From assembly GCA_041660925.1 (NCBI GenBank), contig JBAZVI010000001.1, forward strand, positions 434,001 through 498,000: a DNA stretch of 64,000 nucleotides, written 5' to 3'. The position numbers and the translations under genes were made by a program. Each line of letters begins with the position of its first letter. Positions within the stretch are counted from its first letter, which is position 1. The notes below the pieces were generated by a model. The model searched no databases. It saw only the letters and a program-made list of their open reading frames with translations, and had not been told where the DNA came from. The DNA is from Elusimicrobiota bacterium. Its GTDB lineage: Bacteria; Elusimicrobiota; Elusimicrobia; UBA1565. Below are positions 1-8,346 of this stretch, one piece after another.

Positions 1-86
1 CCGGTCTCCGTCCGCCGCCCCGTCGAGGTCGTCGTCGTCGAAAGGTCCGCTCCCGGGAACGCTCCCGGGACCCCGGGAGGGAAGAG

Positions 87-641
87 ATGAAGCTCCTCGC
101 CGCGCTCGCCGCCGTCCTCTGCGCCGCCGCCGCTGCCGCCCCGAGGGGCGCTGCGAAGTCCGGCCTCAAGCCGGGAGACCCCGCGCCGCTCTTCACGACG
201 CAGGAGGACTCCGGCGCCACGTTCTCCCTGGAGAGCCGCCGCGGAAAGTGGACCGTGCTCTACTTCTACCCGAAAAGCGGCACGCCGGGCTGCACGAAGC
301 AGGCCTGCGTCTTCCGCGACGCCCTCGCCGGCATCCGCGGGCTGGGCGCCGAGATCTACGGGGTCAGCAAGGATTCCCTCGAGGCACAGCGGAAGTTCAA
401 GACGAAGCACCACCTGAACTTCTCCCTCCTGGCCGACGAGGCGGGAGACGTCATCTCCGCGTACGGGACGAAGGGCATGCTGGGCATGAGCAAGCGCTGG
501 ACCTTCCTCATCGACCCCGAGCTCACGGTGCGCTGGGTCGAGAAGGACGTCGACCCGGCCTCCGACGCCCAGCGCGTCGCGGCCGAGCTGACGCGCCTGC
601 AGAACGCGCAGAAGTCCTCAACCTCGAAGGAGAAGCCATGA
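87..641 (+). CDS. bcp: Exported peroxiredoxin, BCP/PrxQ type
   Basis: Thiol peroxidase of the AhpC/TSA superfamily, 184 residues. The peroxidatic cysteine C69 lies in TPGCTKQAC, and C74 five residues later matches the resolving cysteine spacing of E. coli Bcp-type enzymes. A hydrophobic Ala-rich N-terminus (about residues 1-18) looks like a signal peptide, which is unusual because most Bcp proteins are cytoplasmic, so it may protect the envelope from peroxides. The ATG at 87 is preceded by GGGAGGGAAGAG, a good ribosome-binding site. Its stop overlaps the ATG at 638 of the next gene (ATGA), so the two are probably co-expressed. Family assignment is secure; export is inferred. Confidence 0.93.
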   Translation: MKLLAALAAVLCAAAAAAPRGAAKSGLKPGDPAPLFTTQEDSGATFSLESRRGKWTVLYFYPKSGTPGCTKQACVFRDALAGIRGLGAEIYGVSKDSLEAQRKFKTKHHLNFSLLADEAGDVISAYGTKGMLGMSKRWTFLIDPELTVRWVEKDVDPASDAQRVAAELTRLQNAQKSSTSKEKP

Positions 642-1066
642 ACCGCCTCGTCCTCGCCGCCGTCCTGTCCTGCGCCGCCCTGAGCGCGGCGGCCGCCCCG
701 CCCGCGGCGCCGGCGAAGCCGGCCGCGCCGCGCGCGTCCACCTCGGAGGTCAACCTCTGGCTCGAGTTCCGCATCCAGCACGCGGGCAAGAGCTACGCCC
801 ACCGCATCCTCTCGCGGGAGGCCACGCAGAGCAACACCGTCGTCCATGACGCCGAAGGCGTCAGCATGATCTTCAACGCGCTCCCGGTGCTCGAACCGGG
901 ACATCCCCAGGCCTGCGTCCTCCAGTTCCAGCTCGAGGTCAGCCGCGCGAAGAACGTGACGGTGCAGGTCAAGAACGAGGTCCGCATCCGCCTCGGGAAG
1001 GAGACCGTCGTCGTCGACGACCCCGACCTGCGCGTCAGCGTCGAGATCATCGAGCAGGAGCTCTGA
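638..1066 (+). CDS. Small exported protein of unknown function
   Basis: 142 residues: a cleavable signal peptide (about 1-20), an Ala/Pro-rich linker (about 20-36), then a beta-rich domain without a motif I recognise. ATG at 638 overlaps the stop of the peroxiredoxin gene (ATGA), and CTCGAAGGAGAAGCC just upstream supplies an AAGGAG site. That overlap decides the start over the much longer open frame, which begins inside the peroxiredoxin gene. No catalytic residues or paired cysteines are obvious. Context suggests an envelope partner of the peroxiredoxin, but this is only proximity. Confidence 0.75.
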   Translation: MNRLVLAAVLSCAALSAAAAPPAAPAKPAAPRASTSEVNLWLEFRIQHAGKSYAHRILSREATQSNTVVHDAEGVSMIFNALPVLEPGHPQACVLQFQLEVSRAKNVTVQVKNEVRIRLGKETVVVDDPDLRVSVEIIEQEL

Positions 1067-1083
1067 GCCCCCCGGGAGACCCC

Positions 1084-1707
1084 ATGTCCTTCACCAGCCA
1101 GATCCACGCCAGCGCGTCGCAGGACCGTCTCGAGAAGCTCGTCGCCGAGCGCCTGCGCCCCGGCGCCGACAAGACGCTCATCGACCGCCGCATCTGGGAC
1201 CTCTTCGGTGAGGAGTGGGCGGTGATGTTCACCGACCTCTCGGGCTTCTCCCGCAAGGTCGAGGAGTTCGGGATCATCCACTTCCTGCAGACCATCTTCG
1301 AATCCGAGCGCATCTTCATCCCCTGCATCGACCGCCACGACGGGATCCTCCTCAAGACGGAAGGCGACAGCCTCCTCGTCCTCTTCCGCAGCGCATCCAA
1401 GGCCATCGCCTGCGCGGTGGAGATGCAGCGCACCGCGAAGGGGTACAACGCCGGCCGCACGGACGCGGAGAAGATCCTCCTCTGCGTCGGGCTGGGCTTC
1501 GGGAAGGTCCTCAAGATCGGCGACCACGACGTCTTCGGCGCCGAAGTGAACGCCGCCAGCAAGCTCGGAGAGGACACCGCCCAGGCCTGGGATGTCCTCG
1601 TCACGGAAGGCCTCCGGAACGCCGCGGGCTCCGCGCACGCCTTCGAGCCCATCGACGCGGTCCCCTCGGGCGCGAAAGCCGCCTATCGACTGCGCTACGA
1701 GCTCTGA
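1084..1707 (+). CDS. Class III nucleotide-cyclase-like protein
   Basis: 207 residues, nearly all a class III adenylate/guanylate cyclase homology domain, cytoplasmic and without an attached sensor domain. Both metal-binding aspartates are present: D51 in FTDLSGFS and D95 in KTEGDSLLVLF. The G-rich hairpin GLGFGKV follows. In the conserved segment FGAEVNAASKLGE the transition-state Asn (N156) is kept, but the usual Arg four residues later is Lys (K160). The enzyme could make cAMP or cGMP, or be a degenerate nucleotide-binding regulator. A GGAGAC site precedes the ATG. The methyltransferase gene follows 3 nt after the stop, so they likely share a transcript. Confidence 0.85.
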   Translation: MSFTSQIHASASQDRLEKLVAERLRPGADKTLIDRRIWDLFGEEWAVMFTDLSGFSRKVEEFGIIHFLQTIFESERIFIPCIDRHDGILLKTEGDSLLVLFRSASKAIACAVEMQRTAKGYNAGRTDAEKILLCVGLGFGKVLKIGDHDVFGAEVNAASKLGEDTAQAWDVLVTEGLRNAAGSAHAFEPIDAVPSGAKAAYRLRYEL

Positions 1708-1710
1708 GCC

Positions 1711-2313
1711 GTGGCGGCGGACCTCGAGCGCATCCTCCGGGACCTGGCCGGCGTCTACGACTTCTCAGGCAAGGACGTGGTCTATGTGGGCGCGGGAGGA
1801 GGCCGACTCCTGCCGGCCGTCGGCGCGGCCCGGCGCATCCAGGCGGTGGACCAGGACGCCCCCTCCCTCGAAGCCCTGCGCGCCGCGGCGGACGCCGCGG
1901 GACTCTCCGCCCGACTGGTCCTGACCCGCGGCGATTTCATGGCGCTGGACCTGCGCGGCGACGTGGTTTATTTCGAGTTCTGCCTCCACGAGATGTCGGA
2001 CCCGGCCGCCGCGCTCGCGCGGGCCCTTCGCAGCGCGCCGGAGGCCGTCGTGCTGGACCATGCGCCGGGCTCGGCCTGGGGGGCGCTCGCGGGGGAGACG
2101 GAGAAGACGGCCGCGGCGTGGAAGGCGCTCGAGGCCGCCGCGCCCCGCCGCGTCGCGTCCTTCGAGGGCGAGCAGAGCTTCCGCGACTATGGCGAGCTGC
2201 GCGCCAAGCTCGCTCCCCTCGGGGACGCCGCCCTGCGGCGCATCGAGCCCTACCGCCCGCACATCGACTTCCGCATCCCCATGCCCTACCGGGCGGCACT
2301 CCTCTCCCGCTGA
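1711..2313 (+). CDS. Class I SAM-dependent methyltransferase-like protein
   Basis: 200 residues with a Rossmann-type methyltransferase core: motif I VVYVGAGGGRLLPAV near residue 23, an acidic strand end in AVDQDAP (motif II), and GDFMALDLRGDVVYFEFCLHEM resembling motifs III-IV. The substrate cannot be told; the HEM segment and the hydrophobic C-terminus resemble small-molecule enzymes. The start is GTG, placed 3 nt after the cyclase-like gene, with no strong separate ribosome-binding site, so coupling is likely. It is the last gene of this plus-strand run, followed at once by a strong hairpin. Confidence 0.75.
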   Translation: MAADLERILRDLAGVYDFSGKDVVYVGAGGGRLLPAVGAARRIQAVDQDAPSLEALRAAADAAGLSARLVLTRGDFMALDLRGDVVYFEFCLHEMSDPAAALARALRSAPEAVVLDHAPGSAWGALAGETEKTAAAWKALEAAAPRRVASFEGEQSFRDYGELRAKLAPLGDAALRRIEPYRPHIDFRIPMPYRAALLSR

Positions 2314-2316
2314 AAC

Positions 2317-2352
2317 GACGCGTCCCCGCCCCTTGAGGGGCGGGGACGCGTC
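2317..2352. terminator. Perfect 16-bp hairpin between convergent genes
   Basis: Two perfect 16-nt arms (2317-2332 and 2337-2352) with a TTGA loop separate the plus-strand run ending at 2313 from the minus-strand gene ending at 2369. The arms are very GC-rich and no long T-run follows on either side, so it is a likely bidirectional stem-loop terminator rather than a textbook one. Confidence 0.8.
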
Positions 2353-2368
2353 CGCGGCGCGGCCGCCT

Positions 2369-4288
2369 TTACTTCTTCTTCGCCGCCTCTCCCGCCAGGA
2401 TCTCGAGGTCTTCGGCCGCCCCGCAGAGACCGATGAGCGTCTTGCTCGCGTTCTGACCGGCCAGGATCCGTCCGTGCAGGGAGCCCGAGACGTACTTCTC
2501 GTCGAGGTCCACGAGCTTGCTGCTCGCATACCCGGAGGAGTCGATCGCGTCCTGGGCGTTGCGCGAGAGACTCTGGCGCTCCGCGACGTCGGGATAGCTG
2601 AGGAACTTCCACTTGAGCTCACCGTAGAGTTCTTCGATCTTCTCTCCCTGGGCGACGGCCTTCTTGGTGAGCGCGCTGAGCGGCCCTCTCTTCTTCTTGT
2701 TCTTGCCCCGCGCCTCTTGCTGGCGTTCGAGGTCGTTGGGAATGGCCTTCGCGGCGGTCTCAAGGTCTCCCTTAAGCCGCGCCCCGACCTCCCGCAGCCG
2801 CTTCGCCTGCGCGGGCGGCAGGCCGCCGAGCGAAGCCTCCAGTTCCGTCATCTTCTCGCCGACGTACGCCGCGGTCACCGCGCACTCGTCGCGCACGTTC
2901 ATGACCTGCACGAGGGCGCCCTCGACCTCCTCGTGCGCCGCCGGCGCCGCCGTGCGGAGGTCGACCTTGGCCTTCGTCGTGAAGGAACACTTCACGGGGA
3001 CCTTCCCGAGAAGCCCGATCGAGTTCTTGATCCGCTTCTTCGAGGAGGAAAGCCGCCGGATAAGGTCGCCCGTCGCGCGACCGTCGGCGTCGGTGCGCGC
3101 CTCGCCCGAAAGCAGGTCGTGGAGCTCCTGCAGGAGCATCGCCCCGTCCGGGATAGCGGCGAAGTCTCCTCCGTGCGACTGCACGAATTTGTCGAGCGCT
3201 TGGAGCCTGGCCAAGGACGTGGCAATCCCTGTACGAACCGGCGCGAGCTTCGTCTTCTCCCAGGTCACGAGCGGAACGAGGACGGCCGTCCGATACTTCT
3301 CACCCTGCGCCCGGGTCTTCTTCGCATCGGCGGTGATGGCCGAGGGCTTCGCCGGGGCCATGTTCTGTCCGGAGTTGCTGTTGTCGTTGCCGCTGTTGTT
3401 CCCGCTATTGTTCCCCGAGGAATCGCCGTTGCTGCCGGAATGGATGCCGTCGCCCGATACCGTCTGCGGGTTCCCGGATTGGACGCCGCCGCCGAGCACG
3501 GGATTGCCGCCGCTGCGCACGGGGTCCGCGGAGCCGTAATGCGCGGGGCCCGCGCTCGTTCCGGCGGCTGCGCCCGGCCCGCCCGCGGTGGACAGCCCTC
3601 CGCCGAGCATGTGCTGCGATGAACCAGCGCCTCCAGTGCCTGCTCGACCGAAGGTCCTCCCGGTGTAGACGCGGCCGGGCTCCGCTGTCCCGCGCGCGGA
3701 GGCGAGCGGCCCGCCCTGCGCGATGGGGGCGCCGGACGCCATCCCCGGCGCGGCACTCATCGTGCCGGCGGGCATCGGGGGCGCGCCGGAGGAAAGCGAG
3801 CCGGCGGAGCCGCTCAGGCCCCGCATGCGCTCCATCTCGGCGCGCGCGATCTTCTCCGCCTCGGCCTGCTTGTCGTCGCCGCCCATGCCGAGCGCGGCCA
3901 TGAGTTCCTCTTTCCAGCCCTTCTTCTGGAGCTTCGGGTCGGCGGAGACGCCGTCCGCGATCTCGGGGACGCCCTCGCGGCCGGTCGGCTTCACCGCCTC
4001 GCCGCCGACGGGCCCGGACGGGATCTCCGCGGCGTCCGGGCGCTTCCCGGCGCCCGTCCCGATGCCGCTCCCGGGCTCGACGAGCATGCTGCGCTCGGCC
4101 GGTCCCTTGAGGTCGGGAGAGGTCGCGGAAGTCCGCCAGTTGAAGGCGACCTGCTCGGAGCTCGAATCGCCCGCCGGGCGCTGCAGCGCCCAGACGAGCG
4201 CGAGCGCCGCGACGAGTCCGACGCCGGCCCCGACCATCAGGCCCGGCGACTCCAGAATCCGGCGCAAACCCCTGTTCTCGTACACCAT
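2369..4288 (-). CDS. Membrane-anchored low-complexity protein (paralogue of the 37516 gene)
   Basis: 639 residues, function not recognised. One transmembrane segment near residues 18-36 leaves a large periplasmic part. Residues from about 60 to 320 are Gly/Ser/Pro-rich and include an Asn/Ser/Gly tract near 285-312. The C-terminal half is a helical domain of about 300 residues that ends in ...LIGLCGAAEDLEILAGEAAKKK. This half matches the protein at 37516-39591: both contain L-x-E-L-H-x-x-L-S-G, a VPVKCS/LPVGCS cysteine segment and a terminal LxGLC. Start ATG at 4288. A bidirectional hairpin lies just past the stop. The two paralogues may be large surface or cell-envelope proteins. Confidence 0.7.
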   Translation of the reverse strand: MVYENRGLRRILESPGLMVGAGVGLVAALALVWALQRPAGDSSSEQVAFNWRTSATSPDLKGPAERSMLVEPGSGIGTGAGKRPDAAEIPSGPVGGEAVKPTGREGVPEIADGVSADPKLQKKGWKEELMAALGMGGDDKQAEAEKIARAEMERMRGLSGSAGSLSSGAPPMPAGTMSAAPGMASGAPIAQGGPLASARGTAEPGRVYTGRTFGRAGTGGAGSSQHMLGGGLSTAGGPGAAAGTSAGPAHYGSADPVRSGGNPVLGGGVQSGNPQTVSGDGIHSGSNGDSSGNNSGNNSGNDNSNSGQNMAPAKPSAITADAKKTRAQGEKYRTAVLVPLVTWEKTKLAPVRTGIATSLARLQALDKFVQSHGGDFAAIPDGAMLLQELHDLLSGEARTDADGRATGDLIRRLSSSKKRIKNSIGLLGKVPVKCSFTTKAKVDLRTAAPAAHEEVEGALVQVMNVRDECAVTAAYVGEKMTELEASLGGLPPAQAKRLREVGARLKGDLETAAKAIPNDLERQQEARGKNKKKRGPLSALTKKAVAQGEKIEELYGELKWKFLSYPDVAERQSLSRNAQDAIDSSGYASSKLVDLDEKYVSGSLHGRILAGQNASKTLIGLCGAAEDLEILAGEAAKKK

Positions 4289-4374
4289 GGACGCCTCCCG
4301 GGACCCTTATCCCGTCTTTGCCTACAAATGTTAGATACGAAACGCGGGTTTGTCCAGGGTTCGGCGGAGGGAGG

Positions 4375-5589
4375 TCACTTCCCGGGGGCTTGCCGGCCGG
4401 CCGGCTGCTTGGGCTGCGGGGAGATGCGGAGGTGGTAGTGGTTGTCGTGACCCGGCTCGTTGACGTTGAGGATCCGGGACGCCCAGGAGGCCGTCTCCCC
4501 GTCGCCCTGGCGGCGGGCCTCGGCGAGCAGCATGGACTTCACGCGCGGGCTCACGAAGAGCATGGTCGGCTCGAAGTAGGGGTTGCGGCAAAGGCCCTGC
4601 AGGACGCGGAAGTTCCAGGCGGTGTCGTGCCGGCCGTTGGCGTAGTAGAAGTAGATGTCGACGTCGAGTCCGTTCTGGTGGGACTTGTGTCTGTCGATCT
4701 GCCCGCCCTTGCGGTTGGAGATGTCCCCCACCTTCATCGGGGGTCCGCCGGCGGCCTTGATCTGCCCTCCGACGTACATGAGTCCGAGCACCATGTGCTT
4801 GCTGCCGAAGGTCTGCGAGGGGTTGCGGACCGCGTAGGTGTCGATGTTCGGCATCTGGATGCCGTTGCCGAGCCGCCCGCTGTTGACGCTGCCCATCGTC
4901 ACGGTGTCGGGGGCCCCCCAGACGGACATGAAGGCGTTCTTGAAGCGCTCCCCGAGCCGCGCGAAGAGGGACATCATCTCCTTCGCGAGGTCCGTCACGG
5001 TCTGGCGGATGCCGTTCCAGGCCTCGCCGGCCCAGCCCTTCACCGAACCCGTCCAGTCGTTCCACCAGGAGGCCCCGCCGGTCGCCTGCGTGACGGGAGC
5101 GGCGACCTGCACGGGCTGAGGGATCTCCGGGATGACGAGGCCCTTCTCGGGGACCGGAACGGCCGGAGGAGGAGGCTGCTCGGCGCTCTGGGCCCCCGGG
5201 GGCTTGCCCGCGTCCTTCGTCGCCGCGGCCGCCGCCGAGCCCATGCCGGAGAGACTCGTCTCCGCGCCGCCGCCGGAGCCGGCCTTCGCCCCGTCGAACA
5301 TCTTCCGGCCGGAGTCGGCCGCATCGTTCGCGGCGCCCGGAGACGGCTTCTCGGGGGGCTTGGACGCGGCGGGCTCGGCCGCCTTGTCCTTGGACGCGTC
5401 GGCGGCGGGGATGGGAGCGGACGCAGGGACCGACGCGGTCGGAGACGAGGAGGCCGTCTCCGCCTGCGGCTGGGAGATGGCGAAGTTCGCGGTGGGAAGA
5501 GGGGTCTCGATCGCGGAGTAGGCGTGCGCGTACCGCGCGCCGAGCGCGCAGGAGAACGCCGCCGCCAGAAGGACCCTGCCTGCAGGCAT
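4375..5589 (-). CDS. mepA: Murein endopeptidase, MepA/peptidase M74-like
   Basis: 404 residues: signal peptide (1-23), an Ala/Pro/Ser-rich linker to about 140, then a C-terminal domain resembling penicillin-insensitive murein endopeptidase (LAS superfamily, zinc metallopeptidase cleaving D-Ala-mDAP crosslinks). Zinc-ligand motifs are visible as HKSHQNGLDVDIYF near residue 300 and EPGHDNHYHLRI near 380, with the family's spacing. It is longer than E. coli MepA (about 270 residues) because of the linker. The ATG at 5589 has GGAG upstream. A TATACT box at 5613-5618 is a possible -10. The assignment rests on the ligand motifs, and the substrate is inferred. Confidence 0.85.
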   Translation of the reverse strand: MPAGRVLLAAAFSCALGARYAHAYSAIETPLPTANFAISQPQAETASSSPTASVPASAPIPAADASKDKAAEPAASKPPEKPSPGAANDAADSGRKMFDGAKAGSGGGAETSLSGMGSAAAAATKDAGKPPGAQSAEQPPPPAVPVPEKGLVIPEIPQPVQVAAPVTQATGGASWWNDWTGSVKGWAGEAWNGIRQTVTDLAKEMMSLFARLGERFKNAFMSVWGAPDTVTMGSVNSGRLGNGIQMPNIDTYAVRNPSQTFGSKHMVLGLMYVGGQIKAAGGPPMKVGDISNRKGGQIDRHKSHQNGLDVDIYFYYANGRHDTAWNFRVLQGLCRNPYFEPTMLFVSPRVKSMLLAEARRQGDGETASWASRILNVNEPGHDNHYHLRISPQPKQPAGRQAPGK

Positions 5590-5689
5590 CGTCTCCGCCT
5601 CCTACCGCAAAGAGTATACCCTGCGCCCCTTTTGCGCGCCACCCTTAGGACCTATGCTCCGCTTCCCCAAAGGACCTATAAAGGAGAGA

Positions 5690-5715
5690 GCCCCCGCCTC
5701 TCGCGAGGCGGGGGC
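5690..5715 (-). terminator. Terminator of the 2-oxoacid oxidoreductase operon
   Basis: Perfect 11-bp GC-rich stem (5690-5700 and 5705-5715) with loop TCGC, 14 nt past the stop at 5730. On the minus strand it is followed by CTCTCTCCTTTATAGG, a moderately T-rich tail. Confidence 0.7.
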
Positions 5716-5729
5716 CCCTTCCGGAGCTC

Positions 5730-6266
5730 TCAGTTGAACTCGGCGCCCTTGTGCAGGGCCTTCTTGTTGAGCTCGAGCACTTCCGGCTTGGCGCGCTTGA
5801 AGACCTTGGGCAGCGCCTTGACGATGGCGTCGATGGAGAGCGCCCCGGTCTGCTTGGCGAAGGTGCCGAGCGCGACCATGTTGGCGATCTTCGCCGTGCC
5901 CAGCTCCTGCGCCACCTTGTTGCAGGGCACCAGGATGACCTTGATGTCCTTGCGCTTGGGGCGCGATTCCACCAGCGAGCTGTTGATGATGAGCAGGCCG
6001 CCCGGCTTGACCAGCGGCTCGAACTTGGCCAGCGAGGGTTCGTTCATGACGATGACCGTGTCGGGCACGGCCACCATGGGGGTCGTCACGTCGTCGGAGG
6101 AGATGACCACCGAGCAGTTCGCCGTGCCGCCGCGCATCTCCGCCCCGTAGGAGGGGAAGAAGGTGACGTGCTTGCCGTCGAGCATGCCGGAGTAGGCCAG
6201 CAGGATGCCCGAGGAGATGATGCCCTGACCGCCGAATCCCGAGATGCGGATCCCCTGATACATCAT
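5730..6266 (-). CDS. 2-oxoacid:ferredoxin oxidoreductase, gamma subunit
   Basis: 178 residues, the POR gamma domain of a CoA-acylating 2-oxoacid:ferredoxin oxidoreductase (KorC/VorC). The N-terminal G-F-G-G-Q-G-I and the later YGAEMRGGTANCSVVIS are diagnostic. Start at the first ATG of ATGATG (6266), whose second base run overlaps the beta-subunit stop at 6263-6265. The long upstream frame is an antisense-frame shadow over the beta gene. It is the last gene of a four-subunit operon (ferredoxin, alpha, beta, gamma) and is followed by a hairpin terminator. Confidence 0.95.
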   Translation of the reverse strand: MMYQGIRISGFGGQGIISSGILLAYSGMLDGKHVTFFPSYGAEMRGGTANCSVVISSDDVTTPMVAVPDTVIVMNEPSLAKFEPLVKPGGLLIINSSLVESRPKRKDIKVILVPCNKVAQELGTAKIANMVALGTFAKQTGALSIDAIVKALPKVFKRAKPEVLELNKKALHKGAEFN

Positions 6267-7021
6267 TTCCCCCCCGCGGCCGGCGCTTCGGCGTCCTTGA
6301 AGACCCCGAGCGGATAGACCGGCATCATCTTCTCGCCCACGAACTTCGCGCAGTCGCGCGCGTTGATGCCGAGGTTGGTCGGGCACATCGAGAGCACCTC
6401 GACCATCGCGAAGCCCTTGCCGTCGACCTGGTACTGGAAGGCCTTCTTGAGGGCCTTCTTCGTCTTGATGACGTGGGCCGCGGTGTGCACCGAGGTCCGC
6501 TCCAGGTAGCGCGCCCCCTCGAGCTGCGAGAGGAGCTCGCAGACCTTGATGGGGTAGCCGTTGACCTTGACGTCGCGCCCCTTCGGCGAGGTCGTCGAGG
6601 GCATGCCGATGAGCGTCGTCGGCGCCATCTGCCCGCCCGTCATGCCGTAGATGGCGTTGTTGATGAAGACGATGGTGATGTTCTCCGAGCGCGCGGCCGA
6701 GTGGATGGTCTCGGCCATGCCGATGGAGGCCAGGTCGCCGTCGCCCTGATAGGAGAAGACGATGCACTCGGGCTTCGAGCGCTTGATGCCCGTGGCGATG
6801 GCCGGACCGCGGCCGTGCGCGCCCTGGATCATGTCGCAGTCGAAGTAGTGGTCCGCGAAGACCGAGCAGCCGACGGGCGCGACGCCCACGGTGCGCTTCG
6901 CGATGCCGAGCTCGTCGAGGCACTCGGCCACCAGGCGGTGGACGATGCCGTGCCCGCAGCCCGGGCAGTAGTGCATCTTGACGTCGAGAAGGCTCTTCGG
7001 ACGCCGGGTTACCTGCTGCAT
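6263..7021 (-). CDS. 2-oxoacid:ferredoxin oxidoreductase, beta (TPP-binding) subunit
   Basis: 252 residues, thiamine-pyrophosphate subunit. HYCPGCGHGIVHRL carries the conserved cysteines. GVAPVGCSVFA and the GDGDLASIGM motif (TPP/Mg2+ binding, continuing to NITIVFINNAIYGMTGGQ) are clear. ATG at 7021 lies inside the end of the alpha gene (13-nt overlap). The enzyme decarboxylates a 2-oxoacid to acyl-CoA and reduces ferredoxin. Whether the substrate is 2-oxoglutarate or a branched-chain 2-oxoacid cannot be fixed from this subunit. Confidence 0.96.
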   Translation of the reverse strand: MQQVTRRPKSLLDVKMHYCPGCGHGIVHRLVAECLDELGIAKRTVGVAPVGCSVFADHYFDCDMIQGAHGRGPAIATGIKRSKPECIVFSYQGDGDLASIGMAETIHSAARSENITIVFINNAIYGMTGGQMAPTTLIGMPSTTSPKGRDVKVNGYPIKVCELLSQLEGARYLERTSVHTAAHVIKTKKALKKAFQYQVDGKGFAMVEVLSMCPTNLGINARDCAKFVGEKMMPVYPLGVFKDAEAPAAGGK

Positions 7022-8097
7022 GCGACCTCCTTCGGGCCCGCCTTGAGGGCCTTGCGGACGCTTTCGACGATCTCCTCGCCGGTGGGGATGACGCCGCCGG
7101 GGCGGGAGTGCAGATGGACCGGGATGCGGCAGTCGATCGAGAGCTTCACGTCGTCGACCATCTGCCCGAGGCTCAGCTCCACGACGAGCAGGGACTTCGC
7201 GCGTAGGGCCACCTCGATGAGCTGCTTCTTGGGGAAGGGCCACAGGGTGATGGGCCGGAAGAGGCCGACCTTGAGCCCCTGCTCGCGGGCGAGCTTGAGC
7301 GCCGCCAGCGACGCGCGCGCGCCGATGCCGTAGGCCACCAGCACGACCTCGGCGTCCTCGCACATCTTCAGCTCGCAGAGCGACTCCTTCTCCTCGATCT
7401 GCTTGTAGCGCTTCACGCGCTCGAGGACCATCTTCTCGAGCTCGCCGTCGCGCAGGTCGTAGGAGCCGACCATGCGGCGCGCGCGGCCCGGGTTGGCGCC
7501 GATGGCCCACTCGGGGACCGGGAGTTTCGCGGCGTCGACGGGCTCGCCCTGGAACTCGACGGGCTCCATCATCTGCCCGAGCACGCCGTCGGTCAGGATC
7601 ATCGAGGGGATGCGGTACTTCTCGCCGACCTCGAAGCACTTGCGGGGGAAGTTGCCCATCTCGGAGGCGGTGTAGGGCGCCATGACGAAGGTGCGGTAGT
7701 CGCCGTGGCCGCCGCCGCGCACCGACTGGTGGTAGTCGCCCTGCGCGCCGGCGATGTTGCCCAGGCCCGGCCCGCCGCGCATGACGTTCGCGAAGAAGAT
7801 CGGCAGGTCGGCGCCCGCGCAGTAGGAGATGCCCTCCTGCTTGAGGCTGATGCCCGGGCTCGAGGAGGAGGTCATGGAGCGGACCCCCGTCGCGGCCGCG
7901 CCGAAGAGCATGTTGATGGCGGCGACCTCGGACTCGGCCTGGATGAACGCGCCGCCCGCCTCGGGCATGCGCCAGGACATGTATTCGGGAACCTCGTTCT
8001 GCGGGGTGATCGGGTAGCCCGCGAAGAAGCGGCAGCCGGCGCGGATCGCGCCCTCGGCGAGCGCGTCGTTGCCTTTCATCAGGAGTTTATCGCTCAT
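7009..8097 (-). CDS. vorB: 2-oxoacid:ferredoxin oxidoreductase, alpha subunit (VorB/KorA-like)
   Basis: 362 residues. The N-terminus KGNDALAEGAIRAGCRFFAGYPITPQ and the segment SSSSPGISLKQEGISY are typical of the pyrimidine-binding alpha subunit. YPITPQNEVPEYMS is the version I associate with VorB (3-methyl-2-oxobutanoate) proteins, so branched-chain 2-oxoacids are a reasonable guess, with 2-oxoglutarate (KorA) the alternative. ATG at 8097 overlaps the ferredoxin stop (ATGA). ATP-independent acyl-CoA formation coupled to ferredoxin implies a low-potential, probably anaerobic or facultative metabolism. Confidence 0.94.
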   Translation of the reverse strand: MSDKLLMKGNDALAEGAIRAGCRFFAGYPITPQNEVPEYMSWRMPEAGGAFIQAESEVAAINMLFGAAATGVRSMTSSSSPGISLKQEGISYCAGADLPIFFANVMRGGPGLGNIAGAQGDYHQSVRGGGHGDYRTFVMAPYTASEMGNFPRKCFEVGEKYRIPSMILTDGVLGQMMEPVEFQGEPVDAAKLPVPEWAIGANPGRARRMVGSYDLRDGELEKMVLERVKRYKQIEEKESLCELKMCEDAEVVLVAYGIGARASLAALKLAREQGLKVGLFRPITLWPFPKKQLIEVALRAKSLLVVELSLGQMVDDVKLSIDCRIPVHLHSRPGGVIPTGEEIVESVRKALKAGPKEVACSR

Positions 8098-8327
8098 TTG
8101 TAGACCTCGATGGCGACGTCGGGACATATCTGGGCGCAGAGCGCGCAGCCGGTGCACGCTTCGGGCTTGCAGAACTTGGCGGGGTAGTACCCCGTGACGC
8201 TGAAGCTCTCGGACATGATGATGCACTGCTTGGGGCAGGCCGTGACGCAGAGCTCGCACCCCTTGCAGCGCAGTTCGTCGACCTTGATCTCGGGCATGAA
8301 TGTCTCCTGTAGACCGTCGACCCGCAT
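8094..8327 (-). CDS. 2x[4Fe-4S] ferredoxin subunit of 2-oxoacid oxidoreductase
   Basis: Delta subunit with two cluster motifs: CKGCELCVTACPK and CTGCALCAQICPD. It passes electrons from the TPP subunit to soluble ferredoxin. Two starts are credible. ATG 8327 gives 77 residues and has GGAAGGAG six nt upstream. ATG 8297 gives 67 residues beginning MPEIKVDELRCKGC, the usual family N-terminus, and has AGGAGA upstream. I give the longer because its ribosome-binding site is stronger, but the shorter is as likely biologically. First gene of the operon. Confidence 0.93.
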   Translation of the reverse strand: MRVDGLQETFMPEIKVDELRCKGCELCVTACPKQCIIMSESFSVTGYYPAKFCKPEACTGCALCAQICPDVAIEVYK

Positions 8328-8346
8328 GCCGTGCTCCTTCCGGGTC

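Noticed and set aside
5649..5680. Repeated GGACCTAT octamer near 5649, 5672 and 8377 as a regulatory motif
   Set aside because: Only a few scattered occurrences, no consistent distance to starts or palindromy; too weak to claim without a genome-wide count.
4318..6150. Open frame of 610 codons on the plus strand over the MepA and gamma-subunit genes
   Set aside because: Spans two well-supported genes on the other strand and two intergenic hairpins; composition is typical of antisense frames in GC-rich DNA.
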